A stretch of DNA of 6,763 nt, taken from the NCBI GenBank assembly GCA_910579225.1, contig CAJTTI010000056.1, positions 1-6,763 of the forward strand, written 5' to 3'. Made by a program: the position numbers and the translations under genes. Below, one piece after another: positions 4,810-6,763 of the stretch. Under the pieces are notes generated by a model that did not search any database, was not told where the DNA came from, and saw nothing but the letters and a program-made list of their open reading frames with translations. Source of the DNA: an uncultured Lachnospiraceae bacterium. Its GTDB lineage: Bacteria > Bacillota > Clostridia > Lachnospirales > Lachnospiraceae. Positions within the stretch are counted from its first letter, which is position 1. Every line of letters starts with the position of its first letter.

Positions 4810-5430
4810 ATGGAAAGAATATATGATCAGAAGAAAATTGCAGCCTATATTGCCCAAAGTAAATATCATGCAGTACTTGACTCATTGGATATTGATTTTT
4901 ATCTTATAAAATATGAAAAAGGGGAACTGGTGAGATCTCCTTTTCAAAATGAGTTATTATTTCAAATTGTGGAACAGGGTTCTATTAATATTTATCTCAT
5001 TCGTGATGATGGTACACGTTATTCTCTGTCAACCGGAACAACAGATTATTTTCTCGGAGATATGGAGATCTTTTATTCCAGAAACAGTAATATTTATGCG
5101 GAAGCGGCCGAAAGGCTGACCTGTATTTCATTTCCAATTGAAAAATATAAGGAAATGCTGTTTTCCAGCAATCCGTTTCTCATACTCATATGCAGCAGTC
5201 TTTCTGCTAAAATCAGAGAAATCACTGCTATGGATGCCACCCCTGCGTCTCTGACTGAACGGGTCCTATCCTACATGGAGTATAAATGCAGCGACAGAAC
5301 GTTAAAAGGAATCGAGCGGACGGCGTTTCACCTTCATTGCAGTTCAAGACAGCTCCAAAGAGTCCTGAATCAATGTGAAGCCTCCGGACTTGTCAAAAAA
5401 ACAGGAAAAGGAACATACAGTCTGGTATAA
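4810..5430 (+). CDS. Crp/Fnr family transcriptional regulator
   Basis: A 206-aa protein from the ATG at 4810 (MERIYDQKK), chosen because GGGAG sits 5 nt upstream; an ATG at 4798 would place that site inside the gene. Residues about 15-125 form the cyclic-nucleotide-binding-like beta barrel, visible as KYEKGELVRSPFQ, FQIVEQGSINIYLIRDDGTRYSL, the DYFLGDMEIF turn and the strand AAERLTCISFPIEKY. A long dimerisation helix follows (about 132-150), then a winged helix-turn-helix: TAFHLHCSSRQLQRVLNQCEASGLVKKTGKGTYSLV. No cysteine cluster for an Fe-S centre is seen at the N-terminus, so it is not a classical FNR oxygen sensor, and the cAMP-binding RxxS motif is not evident. It is divergent from the MATE gene, which it probably controls in response to an unknown ligand. 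Confidence 0.87.
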   Translation: MERIYDQKKIAAYIAQSKYHAVLDSLDIDFYLIKYEKGELVRSPFQNELLFQIVEQGSINIYLIRDDGTRYSLSTGTTDYFLGDMEIFYSRNSNIYAEAAERLTCISFPIEKYKEMLFSSNPFLILICSSLSAKIREITAMDATPASLTERVLSYMEYKCSDRTLKGIERTAFHLHCSSRQLQRVLNQCEASGLVKKTGKGTYSLV

Positions 5431-5510
5431 AATAATAATTTAAAGTTCCATAAAATCTCACAAAAGTAACTTGAACAATTAACGGAAATTCTTTTCATCT
5501 GTTTTGGCGA

Positions 5511-5569
5511 TTTAAGAAGCTTTAAGAATTGATTCAGGTTTGGTTAAGAAATCTCTTTTATAGTAAAAT
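5511..5569 (+). promoter_or_regulatory. TTTAAGAA direct repeats and promoter ahead of the frameshifted coiled-coil gene
   Basis: TTTAAGAA occurs at 5511-5518 and again exactly 10 bp on at 5521-5528; a third, partial copy TTAAGAA lies at 5544-5550. A candidate promoter overlaps the third: TTGGTT (5540-5545), 18-nt spacer, TAAAAT (5564-5569). Direct repeats at one helical turn just upstream of a poor -35 are typical for OmpR/PhoB-type response regulators; which regulator is unknown and none is encoded here. Confidence 0.45.
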
Positions 5570-5592
5570 CAGTAGGAGGCAGGAGAATTATG

Positions 5593-5981
5593 ATGATTAT
5601 TCCAAACAGCCGATTCCAGCAGGAAGCGGAACAGACAGAGGCAGTGAAGCAGTCAGACAACGCGAGTTTGATCAGTATATACCAAAGAAAGCAGAAGAAG
5701 AAAAATCTTATGGACACTATGAAGTGGTTCCGGATGGAGAAGGGCATTCCAAAGTACGGTTCGATAATCCTCAAAAAGATCTGGAAGAAAAGATATCGGC
5801 AGATCAGGTAAAGACAGAAGACAGCAGTTCCTTAGGTCAGGGACCCAAGCTTCAAAAACTGAAAAAGAAGCAGCAGCAGTTAAAACAGAAACTAAGGTCT
5901 GAAACAGATGCAGGAAAAACGGAAGAACTGAAAAGAAAGCTGGTCCAAATAGAACGAGAAATAAGGGCAGCAGAGAAATGA
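5593..5981 (+). pseudogene. small charged coiled-coil protein gene, broken by a one-base frameshift
   Basis: A strong ribosome binding site (AGGAGGCAGGAG, 5573-5585) leads to tandem ATGs at 5590 and 5593; the second has the better spacing. The first frame gives MIIPNSRFQQEAEQTEAVKQ and then drifts into an unlikely lysine-rich sequence. The neighbouring frame takes over at about 5664 with EFDQYIPKKAEEE, YGHYEVVPDGEGHSKVRFDNP and a C-terminal coiled coil (KLQKLKKKQQQLKQKL... to the TGA at 5979-5981). Joined, with one base restored between 5659 and 5663, the product is about 130 aa, soluble and highly charged. I recognise the opening NSRFQ and the FDQYIPK segment as a recurrent uncharacterised Lachnospiraceae protein; no function is known to me. 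No slippery heptamer is seen at the break, so a mutation or a sequencing error is more likely than programmed frameshifting. Confidence 0.72.
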
Positions 5982-6029
5982 TACATACAGACAACGAAAA
6001 ATAAAGGGATCAAAAACATTTCGGAGAGA

Positions 6030-6065
6030 GGCACAGGTAATGGATTCGCCTGTGCTTTCATTTTG
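6030..6065 (+). terminator. rho-independent terminator after the coiled-coil gene
   Basis: GCACAGG (6031-6037) and CCTGTGC (6049-6055) form a 7-bp stem with an 11-nt loop, extended by a G-U pair, followed by TTTCATTTT. It lies about 50 bp past the TGA at 5981 and separates that gene from the VTT protein gene. Confidence 0.75.
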
Positions 6066-6161
6066 CAGAATAAAGCGACAGAATGTGATTTTGGAGCCTG
6101 TGATTTCAGAGGCAAGTTGTCAGGTAGCAAGAAGAAGTGAATTTCTAAGGTAGTATATCAA

Positions 6162-6186
6162 TTTTATGCTGAAATCCGGCATAAAA
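6162..6186 (+). promoter_or_regulatory. perfect hairpin in the leader of the VTT membrane protein gene
   Basis: TTTTATGC (6162-6169) and GCATAAAA (6179-6186) form an 8-bp stem with a 9-nt loop. The 3' arm ends only 2 nt before the GGGG ribosome binding site (6189-6192), so the fold could affect ribosome access. The AT-rich outer stem with A and T tracts on its two sides could equally be a weak bidirectional terminator. A clear promoter was not found in 6066-6161, which otherwise shows nothing recognisable. Confidence 0.4.
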
Positions 6187-6200
6187 AAGGGGAAAGCTGC

Positions 6201-6758
6201 ATGAATAAAAAAGTCAAACTGTGGATTACTGTGGCATTTAGCATCATACTCTTAATATTTATAAAAAAGTTTTTTGATCACAAATTTGATTTTGTAGAAT
6301 CTTTGCAGAATTACATGAAAGGCTTCGGTATTGCAGCGCCAGTGTTTCTTACCATCTTTCAGGCAGTACAGGTGGTAATTCCCGTATTGCCAGGATATCT
6401 GGGATGTGCAGCAGGAGCGGTTGCGTTTGGAAGCATGACAGGTTTTCTATGCAATTACATAGGGATCAGTCTGGGGTCTATTGCTGCTTTTTTTCTGGCA
6501 AGAAAATATGGAATTGACATCGTGCTTACGATGTTTCCGCAAAAACAATATGAGAAATGGAGCAGGGTTATAGAGAAAAGCAAGTCTTATGAACGTTTTC
6601 TTTTCCTTGCCACGTTGCTCTCGTTGTTTCCGGATGATTTTTTATGTTATTTTTCCGGACTGATGAAAATGGACAATAAAAAATTTATATGGATTATTAT
6701 TTTAGGGAAACCATGGTGTATTCTGGTATACAGTTATTTATTTGGTTTGATACCATAA
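6201..6758 (+). CDS. TVP38/TMEM64 (VTT/DedA-like) family membrane protein
   Basis: A 185-aa integral membrane protein; start ATG at 6201 with AGGGG 8 nt upstream. An N-terminal helix (about 7-24) is followed by an amphipathic segment and the VTT-domain core: APVFLTIFQAVQVVIPVLPG (re-entrant loop with LPG), GCAAGAVAFGSMTGFLCNYIG, SLGSIAAFFLARKYG, then a polar stretch (about 113-132), LFLATLLSLFPDDFLCYFSGLMKM with the conserved FP-DD motif, and a last helix ending GLIP. Family members are thought to move lipids or small solutes across the membrane; several DedA relatives act as undecaprenyl-phosphate or phospholipid translocases, but this member's substrate is unknown. The TAA is followed directly by GGAGG (6759-6763), so a co-transcribed gene begins just past the window. 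Confidence 0.88.
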   Translation: MNKKVKLWITVAFSIILLIFIKKFFDHKFDFVESLQNYMKGFGIAAPVFLTIFQAVQVVIPVLPGYLGCAAGAVAFGSMTGFLCNYIGISLGSIAAFFLARKYGIDIVLTMFPQKQYEKWSRVIEKSKSYERFLFLATLLSLFPDDFLCYFSGLMKMDNKKFIWIIILGKPWCILVYSYLFGLIP

Positions 6759-6763
6759 GGAGG
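6759..6763 (+). promoter_or_regulatory. ribosome binding site of the next gene, cut by the window edge
   Basis: GGAGG abuts the TAA of the VTT protein gene, indicating a tightly linked downstream gene outside the window. Confidence 0.6.

Noticed and set aside
5653..6130. Minus-strand open frames over the coiled-coil gene
   Set aside because: They are antisense to a lysine- and glutamate-rich coding region, giving artificial phenylalanine- and leucine-rich products without ribosome binding sites.

Overview
The window looks like a chromosomal segment of a low-to-mid GC Firmicute, most likely a gut Lachnospiraceae/Clostridia species. The reasons are strong AGGAGG-type ribosome binding sites, tRNA genes without encoded CCA, paired Rpn-like PD-(D/E)XK genes, a MATE exporter divergent from a Crp/Fnr regulator, and short hairpin repeats of a type I associate with this family. 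This placement comes from protein and DNA style only; no database was searched.

Layout. Positions 1-353 hold a + strand tRNA cluster: His(GTG), Tyr(GTA) and Ser(GCT). The tRNA-Tyr is the most striking object in the window. Its acceptor, anticodon and T stems are perfectly complementary, but the gene is 187 nt long because two ~54-56 nt structured repeats, in opposite orientation, sit in the D arm and in the T loop. Positions 385-2313 form a minus-strand unit: a strong promoter, an Rpn-type nuclease gene, a translationally coupled Rpn-like partner, a truncated paralog of that partner's 3' end, and a terminator. Positions 2390-3411 are a scrapyard: a complete free-standing BRCT-domain gene on the minus strand, next to the C-terminal remnant of a Y-family DNA polymerase and a frameshifted remnant of a 4Fe-4S protein, both on the + strand.

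Positions 3385-5430 hold a MATE-family exporter (minus) and a divergent Crp/Fnr-like regulator (+). Their overlapping promoters contain a TTAC-N6-GTAA inverted repeat, which suggests local control. Positions 5511-5981 hold a gene for a small charged coiled-coil protein, preceded by TTTAAGAA direct repeats, whose reading frame is broken by an apparent single-base loss. After a terminator, a TVP38/TMEM64 (VTT) membrane protein gene fills 6201-6758 and is followed at once by a ribosome binding site, so an operon continues past the window.

The strongest candidate for something undescribed is the tRNA-Tyr with its two inserted elements. The two copies share a 21-nt leader (17/21 identical) and a hairpin apex. 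Their stems differ in sequence but keep the same architecture, and the two leaders are complementary to each other across the anticodon arm. Whether the gene is a transposon-interrupted pseudo-tRNA or a tRNA whose intervening sequences are removed cannot be decided from sequence alone.
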